This document shows positions 52,929 through 62,024 of a DNA stretch of 64,000 nucleotides, one piece after another. The stretch's first letter is position 1; each line of letters begins with the position of its first letter. The stretch comes from Paenibacillus ferrarius (GTDB lineage: Bacteria; Bacillota; Bacilli; Paenibacillales; NBRC-103111). Where the stretch lies: NCBI RefSeq assembly GCF_002027705.1, contig NZ_MBTG01000012.1, positions 428,457-492,456 of the forward strand, written 5' to 3'. A model generated the notes under the pieces. That model was given only the letters and a program-made list of their open reading frames with translations, was not told where the DNA came from and did no database searches. Made by a program: the position numbers and the translations under genes.

Positions 52929-53555
52929 ATGTACAATACTATTATTTTTGATGTTGACGGGACGCTAATTGATACAGAAAAAGCTGTTTTAGGTTCACTT
53001 CAAAAGATGTTAAAAGCAGACTATAACAGAGATATTGAATTAGATAGTCTGACTTTTGTACTTGGAATCCCAGGAGCAATTTCATTACCAAAGTTGGGTA
53101 TTCATGATATTAGAAGGGCTAATGACCGATGGAATTACTTTATGAAAGACTTTAGTAGTTCAATTGAAGTATTCAGTGGAATTATTGAATTATTGAATAC
53201 ATTGGATCAGAGAAATACCATTCAAGGTATAGTCACATCGAAGACAGCCGAAGAATTAACGAATGATTTTGTTCCATTTGGTCTTATGAATTATTTGAAA
53301 TATATTGTCTGTGCAGATGATACTGAGAAACACAAACCTAATCCAGAGCCACTGATGAAGTTTTTAGAGATTTCAGGAGCTGAGCCTACAAAGTCTATCT
53401 ATATTGGAGATACTATTTACGATTATGAGTGTGCTAGAGATGCAGGAATTGATTTTGGTTTAGCTTTATGGGGCTGTAAAAATCATGAGAAAATCAATGC
53501 TAAATATAAGTTCGAAAATCCACAGGATCTAATTAAATTACTGAATATGGCTTAA
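52929..53555 (+). CDS. HAD-family phosphatase (PGP-like)
   Basis: 208 residues from ATG 52929 with GGGAGAGG upstream; a longer frame from 52824 has no ribosome site. HAD motif 1 DVDGTL (Asp8 nucleophile), motif 2 TSKTAEE, motif 3 KHKPNPEP, motif 4 IGDTIYDYECA. The small cap fits phosphoglycolate-phosphatase-like or pyrophosphatase members. It is 16 bases before the APH-like gene, so the two may be cotranscribed. Confidence 0.9.
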   Translation: MYNTIIFDVDGTLIDTEKAVLGSLQKMLKADYNRDIELDSLTFVLGIPGAISLPKLGIHDIRRANDRWNYFMKDFSSSIEVFSGIIELLNTLDQRNTIQGIVTSKTAEELTNDFVPFGLMNYLKYIVCADDTEKHKPNPEPLMKFLEISGAEPTKSIYIGDTIYDYECARDAGIDFGLALWGCKNHEKINAKYKFENPQDLIKLLNMA

Positions 53556-53571
53556 TTAAGGAGCTGTTGTA

Positions 53572-54480
53572 GTGGCCGAGAACCGCAACATTAATTCACA
53601 AGTAAGTTTAATTGCAGAAGAGACTGGTTTAGCTGACATTTCACCTATTGTGCTTAGTAGTGGCGGGAATCTGATCATTCACTTGGCTCCCCATCCGATT
53701 GTAGCCCGAGCAGCCACTGTCATTTCAAATGAAGAAGATACAGAGTACGTATACAATATACTTGATCGAGAGTTACGTGTAGCACGTCACCTCCAATCCA
53801 AGGGCATCCCTGTGTTATTACCTACCGACCTTATTGATGCAGGTCCGACAAATGTTGGTGGCACATGGATGACATTTTGGGAATATGTTACCCCCGTACC
53901 ATTACAACCTCCTTCACCCAGTGAAGCTGTAGAAATGGTAAACAGACTTTCGATTGCAATGAAAGAATACTCAGAGGAACTCCCTAGGCTTGGTGTTTGG
54001 GAGCGAACATGTCAATCGGCTGTAAGATTGAAGAGTCACTCCGATCAGCGTGTTCAAGCACTTTTAGATGTGTTTGTAAGGGTAGATGAACAGATGCGCT
54101 CTGAACCAAGTAGACTGATGCCATGTCATGGAGATGCTCATGCAAGAAACATATTACCAAGCTCTGAAGGCTGGCTCTGGACGGACTTTGAAGATGTATC
54201 ATTGATGCCCGCCTACTGGGACCTAGCTTCATTCGTTGGTAATCTTGCCTTATTTGGTGGAACCCAAGAGCCGACTTTTAGATATATAGTGGAACATATC
54301 GATAATAGCACCGATCTGCAAGCCTTTGGTTTTGCTATTACCGCACGAATAATAATGTCTACATTAGGTAATTTGGATTTTGCCCTTGCAGGCCACGGGG
54401 ATTTGAAATTTGCAACTAGACAACTAGAACTTGCAGGGGATTTTATACACCAGATAGATCTAATGATGGATGGGAAATAG
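53572..54480 (+). CDS. Aminoglycoside-phosphotransferase-family kinase
   Basis: 302 residues from GTG 53572 with AAGGAG upstream. The catalytic block is HGDAHARN (Brenner motif) and WTDFEDVSLMPAYWDLA gives the metal-binding Asp. The N-lobe Lys and nucleotide loop are less clear. APH-fold kinases act on antibiotics, sugars or choline; I see no reason to call this one a resistance gene. Pairs with the HAD gene before it. Confidence 0.85.
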   Translation: MAENRNINSQVSLIAEETGLADISPIVLSSGGNLIIHLAPHPIVARAATVISNEEDTEYVYNILDRELRVARHLQSKGIPVLLPTDLIDAGPTNVGGTWMTFWEYVTPVPLQPPSPSEAVEMVNRLSIAMKEYSEELPRLGVWERTCQSAVRLKSHSDQRVQALLDVFVRVDEQMRSEPSRLMPCHGDAHARNILPSSEGWLWTDFEDVSLMPAYWDLASFVGNLALFGGTQEPTFRYIVEHIDNSTDLQAFGFAITARIIMSTLGNLDFALAGHGDLKFATRQLELAGDFIHQIDLMMDGK

Positions 54481-54551
54481 AGGGTACGATTATACCATCG
54501 GGAAACTCGCGTAATAATTAAACTACAATATGAGAAGATTTTGGAGGAAGT

Positions 54552-54881
54552 ATGGCAAACTATGAAGATTTTGCTGCATTAGATATTCGAATTGGTACCA
54601 TTGTCCAAGCTCAGCCGTTTCTAGAAGCGAGGCAGCCCGCTATTAAGTTAGAGATTGATTTTGGCAGTTTGGGAATTAAATCTTCCTCAGCACAAATAAC
54701 TGAAAGATACAATCCAGAACAATTACTGGGAAGACAGGTTGTAGGCATTGTCAATTTTCCACCTAAACGTATTGCTGGATTTAAATCTGAAGTATTAGTG
54801 CTGGGTGGGGTTCCTGGCGAAGACGATGTTGTTCTCTTGCAACCGGACGTAAAGGTTGCCAATGGTACACCGATAGCCTAA
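54552..54881 (+). CDS. csaA: tRNA-binding chaperone CsaA
   Basis: 109 residues with GGAGGA upstream. The EMAP/tRNA-binding fold: [41 protein letters not shown] and SEVLVLGG. CsaA is a dimeric secretion-related chaperone with tRNA-binding ability in B. subtilis. Length and motifs agree with the family. Monocistronic. Confidence 0.92.
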   Translation: MANYEDFAALDIRIGTIVQAQPFLEARQPAIKLEIDFGSLGIKSSSAQITERYNPEQLLGRQVVGIVNFPPKRIAGFKSEVLVLGGVPGEDDVVLLQPDVKVANGTPIA

Positions 54882-55271
54882 TTTAGAGTGCAATGAGAAG
54901 CCGGTAATAATATTGCCGGAGATTGCCACTCAAATGCTCGTGAATGTAAGGGACTGATAGATATCCAGGCTCCACTAGTTACTCAATGTCTTCGTAGTCA
55001 GTCTTTCAGAAGCTGCATATGCTGCTCTGACCGATTCCTCCCTGATAGATCACTTTGAGCCAATGCTGGACCTGCTCGTAGAGGGACTTATGTTGTCCCA
55101 TTGTTACGGCTGACTTAAACGCTAAGTTCAACTGAGGTACTAACGTTTAAGGGAAATTTATTTCAATGATGAAGACTAATTGAGTAGCAAAAATTGGAAA
55201 AAATTTTTCGTTTTAGTATATACTTAGTGTTGTACTTAGTTCAGAATGATCACCAACTGGAGGGTTGAACT
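54882..55271 (-). other. Gene-poor stretch with a short leftover frame
   Basis: No clear gene. On minus, 55101 to 55006 reads MGQHKSLYEQVQHWLKVIYQ then GGIGQSS, which has the look of a coding fragment of a larger protein, cut by a stop after 31 residues. I do not recognise it. Confidence 0.3.
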
Positions 55272-55364
55272 ATGAAATTCCTTATGTCAGTCCTAATAAT
55301 ATTGTGCGCAGTAATACCAACCTATTATTATATTAAGTTTCGTGGATGGCAGAATAAATTGTAA
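55272..55364 (+). CDS. 30-residue membrane peptide
   Basis: Starts at ATG 55272 with CTGGAGGG 8 bases upstream. 30 residues: one hydrophobic helix (FLMSVLIILCAVIPTYYYI) and a basic tail (KFRGWQNKL). Too short for family assignment; the strong ribosome site supports it as real. Followed by a perfect 21-bp terminator. Confidence 0.5.
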   Translation: MKFLMSVLIILCAVIPTYYYIKFRGWQNKL

Positions 55365-55432
55365 AAGTATTTCTCCAAAACCATGAGAATTAATAATCCG
55401 GATAGCAGCTCTTTTCTTACCATATTTAAAGT

Positions 55433-55490
55433 AAAAAATCAAATAACCCTTCTGTGACACGAATAGAAGGGTTATTTGATTTTTTATTTT
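55433..55490. terminator. Bidirectional terminator with 21-bp stem
   Basis: AAAAAATCAAATAACCCTTC plus T (55433-55453) pairs perfectly with 55465-55485, with an 11-base loop and T-rich sequence after. Confidence 0.9.
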
Positions 55491-55556
55491 GCCCATCCCA
55501 ATAGAGTTGTTAGATTTTAGTATGTCATGGTGTCAAAATTCATTTTTTGAATTCCC

Positions 55557-55586
55557 TTTACAGGATAGCTACCATTCTGCTAAAAT
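55557..55586 (+). promoter_or_regulatory. Promoter of the biotin operon
   Basis: -35 TTTACA (55557-55562), 18 bp, -10 TAAAAT (55581-55586). The start site would fall near 55593, just before the operator. An alternative -10 TATAAT (55611-55616) lies inside the operator but has no good -35. Confidence 0.55.
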
Positions 55587-55598
55587 GACCACATTCAA

Positions 55599-55631
55599 TT
55601 GTCAACTTAGTATAATTTATTTGGTTGACAA
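55599..55631. promoter_or_regulatory. BirA-type operator of the biotin operon
   Basis: TTGTCAAC (55599-55606) and GTTGACAA (55624-55631) form a perfect 8-bp inverted repeat with 17 bp between, the layout of BirA sites in Firmicutes. Biotinyl-AMP-bound BirA would repress here when biotin is plentiful. Confidence 0.8.
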
Positions 55632-55657
55632 TAAAAATTAATGGATGGTGATATTTT

Positions 55658-57019
55658 GTGATAACGGATTACCAAAGGCTTGCTGTCATGAATAAGAATC
55701 ACTTATGGCATCCTTTTACTCAAATGAAAGACTACAATAACTCTGATCCACTTATTATTGAACGCGGTGAAGGCATTAAACTGTATGACGTGCAAGGACG
55801 CGCTTATTACGATGGTTTTTCCTCTGTCTGGCTCAACGTACATGGACACAACGTGCCGGAGCTTAATCAGGCGATTACAGAACAGTTAGGTCGCGTAGCT
55901 CATTCGACTCTTCTTGGAATGGCCAATATACCTGCAATCGAGCTTGCAGAGAAGCTGGTGGCCATCACTCCGGCAGGATTAAACAAAGTGTTTTACTCAG
56001 ATTCAGGGGCAACCGGTGTCGAGATTGCGATCAAAATGGCCTTTCAATATTGGCATAATCAGGGGATAGGAAGTAAAACGAAATTTATCACGATGAATCA
56101 AGCGTACCACGGAGATACAATTGGCGCGGTAAGTGTTGGTGCAATTCCTTTGTATCATGACGTATTCCGCCCGATGTTGTTTCCTTCGCACGTCATTCCA
56201 TATCCATATGCCTATCGCCATGAAGGCGGTGAGACGAAGGCACTGGAAGCGACGCTAGCTGCACTGCATCATTTGCTCGAAACGCGGGCGGATGAGATTG
56301 CGGCTCTCATTGTGGAGCCGATTGTCCAAGGGGCAAGTGGCATCATTGTCATGCCGCATGGCTGTTTGCGTCAGATGGCTGCCATGTGCCGCAAGTATGA
56401 CGTGCTGCTCATTGCTGACGAAGTGGCAACTGGGTTTGGCCGGACGGGGGCTATGTTCGCTTGTGATCTAGAAGATGTTTCACCAGATCTGATGGTGATA
56501 GGGAAGGGGCTGACGGGCGGCTATTTGCCAGTGGCAGCTACGCTTGCGTCTGATGTAGTATACGAAGCGTTCTATGCCGATTACCACGAGCAGAAAACAT
56601 TTTTCCATGGTCATTCCTACACAGGGAACCCGCTTGGCTGTGCCGTTGCTTTGGCCAGCTTGAAACTGTTTGAAGAGCGCAACATGGTAGAAGGAGTAAG
56701 AACAAAGGCAGCTTTCGTCGAGCATAAGCTCGCAGCGCTTAAAGATCGTCCACATGTCGGTGAAATCCGACAAAAGGGACTGATGATCGGAATCGAGCTC
56801 GTACGAGATAAGGCTTCCCGTGAGCCGTACGATTGGGCGGAACAAATCGGTGTTCGTACGAGTTTGCGAGCCAGAGAACTTAGTATGCTGACGAGACCGC
56901 TCGGCAATGTGATCGTCTTCATCCCTCCGCTTGTCAGCAGTGAAGCTGAGCTGGAAGCGATGATAGATATTCTGGCAGAATCGATAATTAGCGTCACCGA
57001 AGGTGGCTCTATTGCATGA
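55658..57019 (+). CDS. bioA: DAPA aminotransferase BioA
   Basis: 453 residues from GTG 55658 (GGATGGTGAT upstream). Class-III PLP fold: HPFTQMKDYNNSDPLIIERG start, SGATGVEIAIKMAFQYW, LIADEVATGFGRTG and the PLP lysine in GKGLTGGYLPVAATL. Converts KAPA to DAPA with SAM as amino donor. First gene of the six-gene operon; it overlaps bioD by 4 bases. Confidence 0.96.
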   Translation: MITDYQRLAVMNKNHLWHPFTQMKDYNNSDPLIIERGEGIKLYDVQGRAYYDGFSSVWLNVHGHNVPELNQAITEQLGRVAHSTLLGMANIPAIELAEKLVAITPAGLNKVFYSDSGATGVEIAIKMAFQYWHNQGIGSKTKFITMNQAYHGDTIGAVSVGAIPLYHDVFRPMLFPSHVIPYPYAYRHEGGETKALEATLAALHHLLETRADEIAALIVEPIVQGASGIIVMPHGCLRQMAAMCRKYDVLLIADEVATGFGRTGAMFACDLEDVSPDLMVIGKGLTGGYLPVAATLASDVVYEAFYADYHEQKTFFHGHSYTGNPLGCAVALASLKLFEERNMVEGVRTKAAFVEHKLAALKDRPHVGEIRQKGLMIGIELVRDKASREPYDWAEQIGVRTSLRARELSMLTRPLGNVIVFIPPLVSSEAELEAMIDILAESIISVTEGGSIA

Positions 57020-57762
57020 ACAAAGTAAAAGCTGAACCAATCCGCGGATTGTTTGTGACAGGGACGGACACCGGTGTTGGGAAGACGGTTATAACGGCAG
57101 CCATTACCGCTATGCTCCGCGCTGAAGGGCTGAATGCCGGCGTCTGGAAGCCGATTCAGAGCGGTGCACCTCTTGGAAGCGGACTTACGGATGCAGAGCG
57201 GCTGCTCAAAAGCACAGGAATCAACGAACGGCCCGAGGCCATCTCGCCTTTTACATTTGAAGCTCCACTCACGCCGCTGCTTGCCGCCAAGCAAGCTGGA
57301 GTGACGCTTACGCTGGGGGAGCTAATCGCCTCTGGTGAACCGCTAGCTGAACGTTACGAGGCAATGCTCATCGAAGGCGCAGGCGGCGTCGCTGTACCAC
57401 TGACTGATGACACCCTCATGGTGGATTTCATATCGGCGCTTCGAATACCTGCGCTAATTGTAGCTCGATCTAGTCTCGGGACGATTAACCACACACTTCT
57501 GACGGTTTCATTCCTTCGGCATCGCGGTATCCCAATTGTTGGCGTCATACTGAACGATGGTGAATTAACGGAGCTGCAGGAAGATCCAAGTGTTGCCACG
57601 AATGCTCAACTAATTGAACAATACAGCGGGCTAAAGGTTCTTGGTCGGTTTCCTTGTTTGCACACTGAAGCGACTTCTGAAACGTTGATACATACCGTAC
57701 GAAAAGCAATACAATTCGCGCCTATCAGAGAGGCATTAGCAGTTCAACCTATGGGAGGATGA
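57016..57762 (+). CDS. bioD: Dethiobiotin synthase BioD
   Basis: 248 residues. P-loop VTGTDTGVGKTVITAA at the N-terminus, KPIQSGAP, and EGAGGVAVPL. ATP-dependent closure of DAPA to dethiobiotin. ATGA overlap with bioA and a 4-base overlap with bioB indicate coupled translation. Confidence 0.95.
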   Translation: MNKVKAEPIRGLFVTGTDTGVGKTVITAAITAMLRAEGLNAGVWKPIQSGAPLGSGLTDAERLLKSTGINERPEAISPFTFEAPLTPLLAAKQAGVTLTLGELIASGEPLAERYEAMLIEGAGGVAVPLTDDTLMVDFISALRIPALIVARSSLGTINHTLLTVSFLRHRGIPIVGVILNDGELTELQEDPSVATNAQLIEQYSGLKVLGRFPCLHTEATSETLIHTVRKAIQFAPIREALAVQPMGG

Positions 57763-58766
57763 TGGATATGAAAATCATTGCAGCGCAAATGGATTGGCAA
57801 TCGCTTGCGGAGAAAGCATTGCACGGAGAATGTTTATCTTTAGAGGAAGGGCTCGCCGTGCTCGAAGCCGATAATGATGAGGTACTGCTGCTCATGCAGG
57901 CTGCGTTTAAGGTGAGAAACCATTTTTACGGTAAAAAAGTGAAGCTGAATATGATCATCAACGCCAAAAGCGGCCTATGTCCCGAGGACTGCGGTTACTG
58001 CTCGCAATCGATCGTTTCGACGGCTCCGGTTCAAAAATACACCCTGCTTGATAAAGACACATTGCTTGCAGGTGCTCGAGAAGCGTTGGCACGCAAAGCC
58101 GGCACCTATTGCATTGTAGCGGCTGGGAAAGGACCGACAGACAAGGAACTTAGTCAAGTGGTGGACGCGGTTAAAGAAATTCGTCAAACAATGCCGCTAA
58201 AAATTTGCGCATGTCTGGGCATTCTCAATGACGATCAAGCCAAACGCCTTGCTGAAGCTGGCGTACATCGATACAACCACAATTTGAACACCAGTAAAGC
58301 CAACTACCCAGCTATCACGTCGACCCATAGCTATGATCAACGTGTTGAAACTGTCGAGAAAGTAAAGACACATGGCATGTCCCCGTGCTCTGGTGTCATT
58401 ATTGGCATGGGCGAGACCAATCAAGAAATTATTGAAATGGCCTATGCACTCCGCGAACTGGATAGCGATTCGATTCCGATTAATTTCCTGAATGCGATAC
58501 CGGGAACACCTCTAGTACATGCTGGCCGCACGCCGTCGATGAAAGCGTTGAAAGTACTAGCATTATTTCGTTTCATTTGTCCGTCAAAAGAAATTCGCGT
58601 CGCAGGCGGTCGTGAAGTCAATCTCCGTACACTGCAGCCGTTGTCACTGTTCGCTGCTAATTCACTCTTTGTTGGTGATTATTTAACGACAGCAGGCCAA
58701 GAGATATCCGCTGATTATCAAATGATTGAGGATTTGGGCTTTGAGATTGAATTAAATGCCCTATAA
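57759..58766 (+). CDS. bioB: Biotin synthase BioB
   Basis: Up to 335 residues. The radical-SAM cluster motif CPEDCGYCSQS is intact, as are the GIIIGMGE-like region (here GVIIGMGETNQE) and the FLNAIPGTPL and REVNLR blocks. Inserts sulfur into dethiobiotin using a second iron-sulfur cluster. The codons ATG ATG GAT ATG lie in a row; ATG 57768 is best spaced from GGGAGG, so the true start may be there. Confidence 0.96.
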   Translation: MMDMKIIAAQMDWQSLAEKALHGECLSLEEGLAVLEADNDEVLLLMQAAFKVRNHFYGKKVKLNMIINAKSGLCPEDCGYCSQSIVSTAPVQKYTLLDKDTLLAGAREALARKAGTYCIVAAGKGPTDKELSQVVDAVKEIRQTMPLKICACLGILNDDQAKRLAEAGVHRYNHNLNTSKANYPAITSTHSYDQRVETVEKVKTHGMSPCSGVIIGMGETNQEIIEMAYALRELDSDSIPINFLNAIPGTPLVHAGRTPSMKALKVLALFRFICPSKEIRVAGGREVNLRTLQPLSLFAANSLFVGDYLTTAGQEISADYQMIEDLGFEIELNAL

Positions 58767-58779
58767 GGCGGTGCAAACT

Positions 58780-59958
58780 ATGAATTGGATGGAAAAAGAA
58801 CTAGAACGATTGGCTGATGTTTCGTTGGAGCGTTCCTTGCGTGCCGACAGACGAGTCCCTGGATTTCCTGGCTATACGGCGCGCGGAGAACGAAGACTTC
58901 TCAACATGTCCTCCAATGACTACCTTGGACTTTCTCAACATCCTGCCATACTTGAAGCGATGCGCGAGGCACTGCTTACGGAAGGAGCTGGCTCAGGTGC
59001 CTCGCGCCATGTGACAGGCAACCTGCTGCCTTATGGTCGTCTTGAAGAAGCACTGGCCGATTGGCAAAACTGTGAAGCTGCTCTCGTTTTTGCTAATGGA
59101 TATATGGCTAATTCAGGGGTAATTAATGCTCTTGTAAGCCGAGGAGATGCTGTTTTCAGCGATCAGTTGAACCATGCGAGCATTGTAGACGGCATCGTAT
59201 TGAGCCGTGCGGAGCATGCCCGCTACCGTCATAATGATATGGAACATTTGCGCTCACTATTAAATAAATACCGTGATAAACGCCGTAAGCTGATCGTTAC
59301 AGATGCTGTTTTCTCCATGGATGGCGACCAAGCGCCATTGCGAGAACTTATTGCGCTCAAGCGTGAGTACGGAGCGATGCTGATGGTGGATGAGGCACAT
59401 AGCGGGGGAATCTATGGGAGGCGAGGGGAGGGACTGTGCCATGAACTAGGGCTGCTAAATGATGTCGATATTCATATGGGAACATTCAGCAAATCGTTCG
59501 GTCTCTACGGCGCTTATATTTGTGGAAGCCGCACGCTCATTCGATGGCTGGTGAACAAGGCTAGACCGCTCATTTATTCAACAGCCTTGCCTCCATCGCT
59601 CATAGCTGGTATAAGCAAGGCGTTAAGTTTGGTGCAAGAGGAGCATTGGCGCCGACAAAGGCTTCATGCAGCAAGCCAGTTATTCCGGTCTTCGCTTCGC
59701 GACGACGGGTTTCATATCGGTACCGGCAACTCCCCTATAGTGCCACTGATCGTAGGAGATAACGATAGAGCCCTTCAGTTTAGTGAAGCACTTGAAGTGG
59801 AAGGGATTGCAGCGGTTGCCATTCGTCCACCTACTGTACCTGATTCCACAGCGCGGATTCGCTTCTCCTTGTCAACTGCACATACCGATAAGGAGCTGGC
59901 CGATGCTGTCTTGTTAATTCGTAATGTCGGGCTTCAATTAGGGGTGCTTAGTCCATGA
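58780..59958 (+). CDS. bioF: KAPA synthase BioF
   Basis: 392 residues from ATG 58780, preceded by AAGGCGGTG; an ATG at 58756 overlapping bioB lacks a ribosome site. PLP enzyme of the alpha-oxoamine synthase family: SSNDYLGLSQHP, GAGSGASRHVTGN, VDEAHSGG and the PLP lysine in GTFSKSFGLYGAY. Condenses pimeloyl thioester with alanine. ATGA overlap with the next gene. Confidence 0.95.
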   Translation: MNWMEKELERLADVSLERSLRADRRVPGFPGYTARGERRLLNMSSNDYLGLSQHPAILEAMREALLTEGAGSGASRHVTGNLLPYGRLEEALADWQNCEAALVFANGYMANSGVINALVSRGDAVFSDQLNHASIVDGIVLSRAEHARYRHNDMEHLRSLLNKYRDKRRKLIVTDAVFSMDGDQAPLRELIALKREYGAMLMVDEAHSGGIYGRRGEGLCHELGLLNDVDIHMGTFSKSFGLYGAYICGSRTLIRWLVNKARPLIYSTALPPSLIAGISKALSLVQEEHWRRQRLHAASQLFRSSLRDDGFHIGTGNSPIVPLIVGDNDRALQFSEALEVEGIAAVAIRPPTVPDSTARIRFSLSTAHTDKELADAVLLIRNVGLQLGVLSP

Positions 59959-60707
59959 ATTCATCGATGATTTCAAGAGGGTCAAGCAGCACGATCTTGT
60001 GGCTGAGCGGATGGAGCATGCCGGATACGGTTTTCGATCGGATTCGCTTGTTACTACCCGAGTATCATCATCTTTCTGTAGATTACAGTGAGGCCGAAAC
60101 GCCAGAGAAAATGCTGCTCCAGACTGAAATAGCTGTGGAAAATTATCTTAGGACTAGCGCTTTACACGGTCCGCTATTAATCGGAGGTTGGTCGCTCGGC
60201 GCCTTGCTGGCACTGAGGCTAGCGGCCAAAGGGTTCGGTGATGGTCTTGTGTTGTTCGCAGCTACGGCTCGCTTTACTCGCTCCAAAGAAGAGGGTAACC
60301 GTGGTTGGCAAGATGTTTACGTTAGGAAAATGATGACAGGGGTCGTACAAGATCGACTGGCCGTTGAAACAAAGTTCCGACAACTTATGTTCACAGAGGC
60401 TGAATGGGAGGCCCATCTGGGAGAAAGCCTTCCCCCCATAGGCAGCTGGGCAACCCCAGCGCTAATCGCGGGTCTTCAGATTTTGCGAAGTGAAGAAATC
60501 TTGTCTCAACTGCTGAATATCTATTGTCCGGTTCTTCTTGTCCACGGAACGGAGGATCGGATTTGTCCTTACGGAGCAGTGTCGGAGCTTTTGGCGCAAT
60601 TACCTAAAGCAAAGCTGCTTCCAATACATGCCTGTGGGCATGTGCCGTTCTTGGGAAGGGAAGAGCGTATAGCTGATGAACTGAGGAGATGGTGGCATGA
60701 GCAGTAG
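59955..60707 (+). CDS. bioH: Alpha/beta hydrolase of biotin operon (BioH-like)
   Basis: 250 residues: LSGWSMPDTVFDR, nucleophile elbow GGWSLGALLALRLA, and a late HACGHVPFLG with the catalytic His. Placed between bioF and bioC, it most likely removes the methyl group from pimeloyl-ACP methyl ester made by the BioC pathway. Sequence resemblance to E. coli BioH is only at the fold level, so the symbol is by function and context. Confidence 0.8.
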   Translation: MNSSMISRGSSSTILWLSGWSMPDTVFDRIRLLLPEYHHLSVDYSEAETPEKMLLQTEIAVENYLRTSALHGPLLIGGWSLGALLALRLAAKGFGDGLVLFAATARFTRSKEEGNRGWQDVYVRKMMTGVVQDRLAVETKFRQLMFTEAEWEAHLGESLPPIGSWATPALIAGLQILRSEEILSQLLNIYCPVLLVHGTEDRICPYGAVSELLAQLPKAKLLPIHACGHVPFLGREERIADELRRWWHEQ

Positions 60708-61554
60708 AATATATGAGATTCGACGTCAATTTAACCGAAGTGCACATTCCTATGACGCTCACGCTCATGTTCAGCGTACGATGTCAGACCAGCTTGCACA
60801 CTCATTCATTGGGATGAAGAAGAAAGATATCATGGACAGACAGAGCATCCTTGAAATTGGCTGTGGTACGGGAACTCTGACTGAAATTCTAATAAAAGAA
60901 TGGCCCAGTGCGAGTATTACTGCAATTGATATCGCACCCGCAATGATCACATTGGCTGAACAACGTGTTCTATCACCTAAAGCTACAAATACCGGCACCA
61001 ACACAATGGATCTTTTACGCTTTCTTAATGCTGATATTGAGGTGTGGGCGCCTAACGCTCCAACAGCCTCGTTTGATCTCATCGTCTCCAACGCCTGCTT
61101 TCAATGGCTGAGCAATCCTAGGCAAACACTAGGTCAACTTCGGCGGTTGCTTCGTGCTGGAGGCTTGCTCATATTCACGACATTTGGGCCTGACACATTC
61201 TGCGAGCTGCATAAGGCATTTGATGAAGTTTATCGAGCCGAAGGAATGGAGCCTCAGCGACATGGACTAACGTTTCGAACGACAGCCGAGTGGAATGGAT
61301 TGCTCGCGGAATCAGGATTTTCAACTATCCAAAATGAACGTTTGATTCAAATAGAAAAGTACACTTCAACAAGAGATTTTCTTCTTGCGGTCAAAGGGAT
61401 GGGAGCAAGCACTTCAGAAGCTGTTGCTATGGAGGGCCTCAGCTCTCGACGCCTGTTTGCCAGCATGTATAAAGAATACGAGGCTAAGTTCAGCGTGCAG
61501 GGAGGCGTTGCTGCCAGCTATGATCTCCTTTTAATCCAAGCATCGGTAGATTGA
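60697..61554 (+). CDS. bioC: Malonyl-ACP O-methyltransferase BioC
   Basis: 285 residues. N-terminal FNRSAHSYDAHAHVQ is typical for BioC; SAM motif I ILEIGCGTGTLTEIL and NACFQWLSNPRQTLGQLRRL follow. Methylates malonyl-ACP to start pimelate synthesis by the fatty-acid pathway. It overlaps the hydrolase gene by 11 bases and ends the operon; no good terminator is seen within 200 bases. Confidence 0.93.
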   Translation: MSSRIYEIRRQFNRSAHSYDAHAHVQRTMSDQLAHSFIGMKKKDIMDRQSILEIGCGTGTLTEILIKEWPSASITAIDIAPAMITLAEQRVLSPKATNTGTNTMDLLRFLNADIEVWAPNAPTASFDLIVSNACFQWLSNPRQTLGQLRRLLRAGGLLIFTTFGPDTFCELHKAFDEVYRAEGMEPQRHGLTFRTTAEWNGLLAESGFSTIQNERLIQIEKYTSTRDFLLAVKGMGASTSEAVAMEGLSSRRLFASMYKEYEAKFSVQGGVAASYDLLLIQASVD

Positions 61555-61790
61555 TAGGCAGGTAGGTAAATAGGTAGGTCGCGCTCATATGTACGAATTA
61601 ATCATACCCCGCAACTTGTAGCGTTTTCTTTATCGGGTCCAATTTAAAGCTATTTACTGTCGTAACCCTGCAGTTAAGAAAAGCAGAGAATTCCAGATGA
61701 AATTCAAGATAGCGAAAGGAATAAGGGTATGAATACGTTTCCGATTTGATTTTCTCAACGTATTGCCGCCATTTTCATTTCATATCTCAT
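61555..61790. other. Gap after bioC
   Basis: No gene recognised. A short GGTAGG-type repeat (61558-61579) follows the bioC stop. No convincing terminator for the biotin operon was found. Confidence 0.4.
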
Positions 61791-61819
61791 TTTACATTTT
61801 CTGCAAGTGAGCGTAATAT
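61791..61819 (+). promoter_or_regulatory. Promoter of the c-di-AMP riboswitch transcript
   Basis: -35 TTTACA (61791-61796), 17 bp, -10 TAATAT (61814-61819). The start site near 61826 would place the riboswitch at the very front of the RNA. Confidence 0.7.
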
Positions 61820-61848
61820 TCAATGCATCAACTAAATATTGTTCCATA

Positions 61849-62003
61849 ATCGCTGAATTCTGATAAGGAACGGGGGAACCAAAGACGCAGCCATTCCAAA
61901 AAATGGTGATCGTACGGGGTGAATCCCACTTGCAAAAAGCTTTGTTTGCAATGGGGTAGGGCAATCTCGCTGCCCGAATCCGACAGCTAACCTCGTAAGC
62001 GTA
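61849..62003 (+). ncRNA. c-di-AMP riboswitch (ydaO-yuaA leader)
   Basis: Conserved landmarks appear in the right order: CGCTGAATTC at the start, CGGGGGAACCAAAGACGC, GGGGTGAATCCC, GGGTAGGGCAA, and the hallmark CCCGAATCCGACAGCTAACC TCGTAAGCG (61973-62001) closing the outer stem with the initial CGCT. This class binds two c-di-AMP molecules and turns off genes for wall remodelling or potassium uptake. No separate terminator lies between it and the ribosome site at 62013, so control of translation is likely. Confidence 0.9.
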
Positions 62004-62024
62004 GAATGAGAGAGGATGACCGCC

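Noticed and set aside
53572..54480. Calling the APH-like gene an antibiotic resistance gene
   Set aside because: Only the shared kinase motifs are visible; many family members act on other small molecules.
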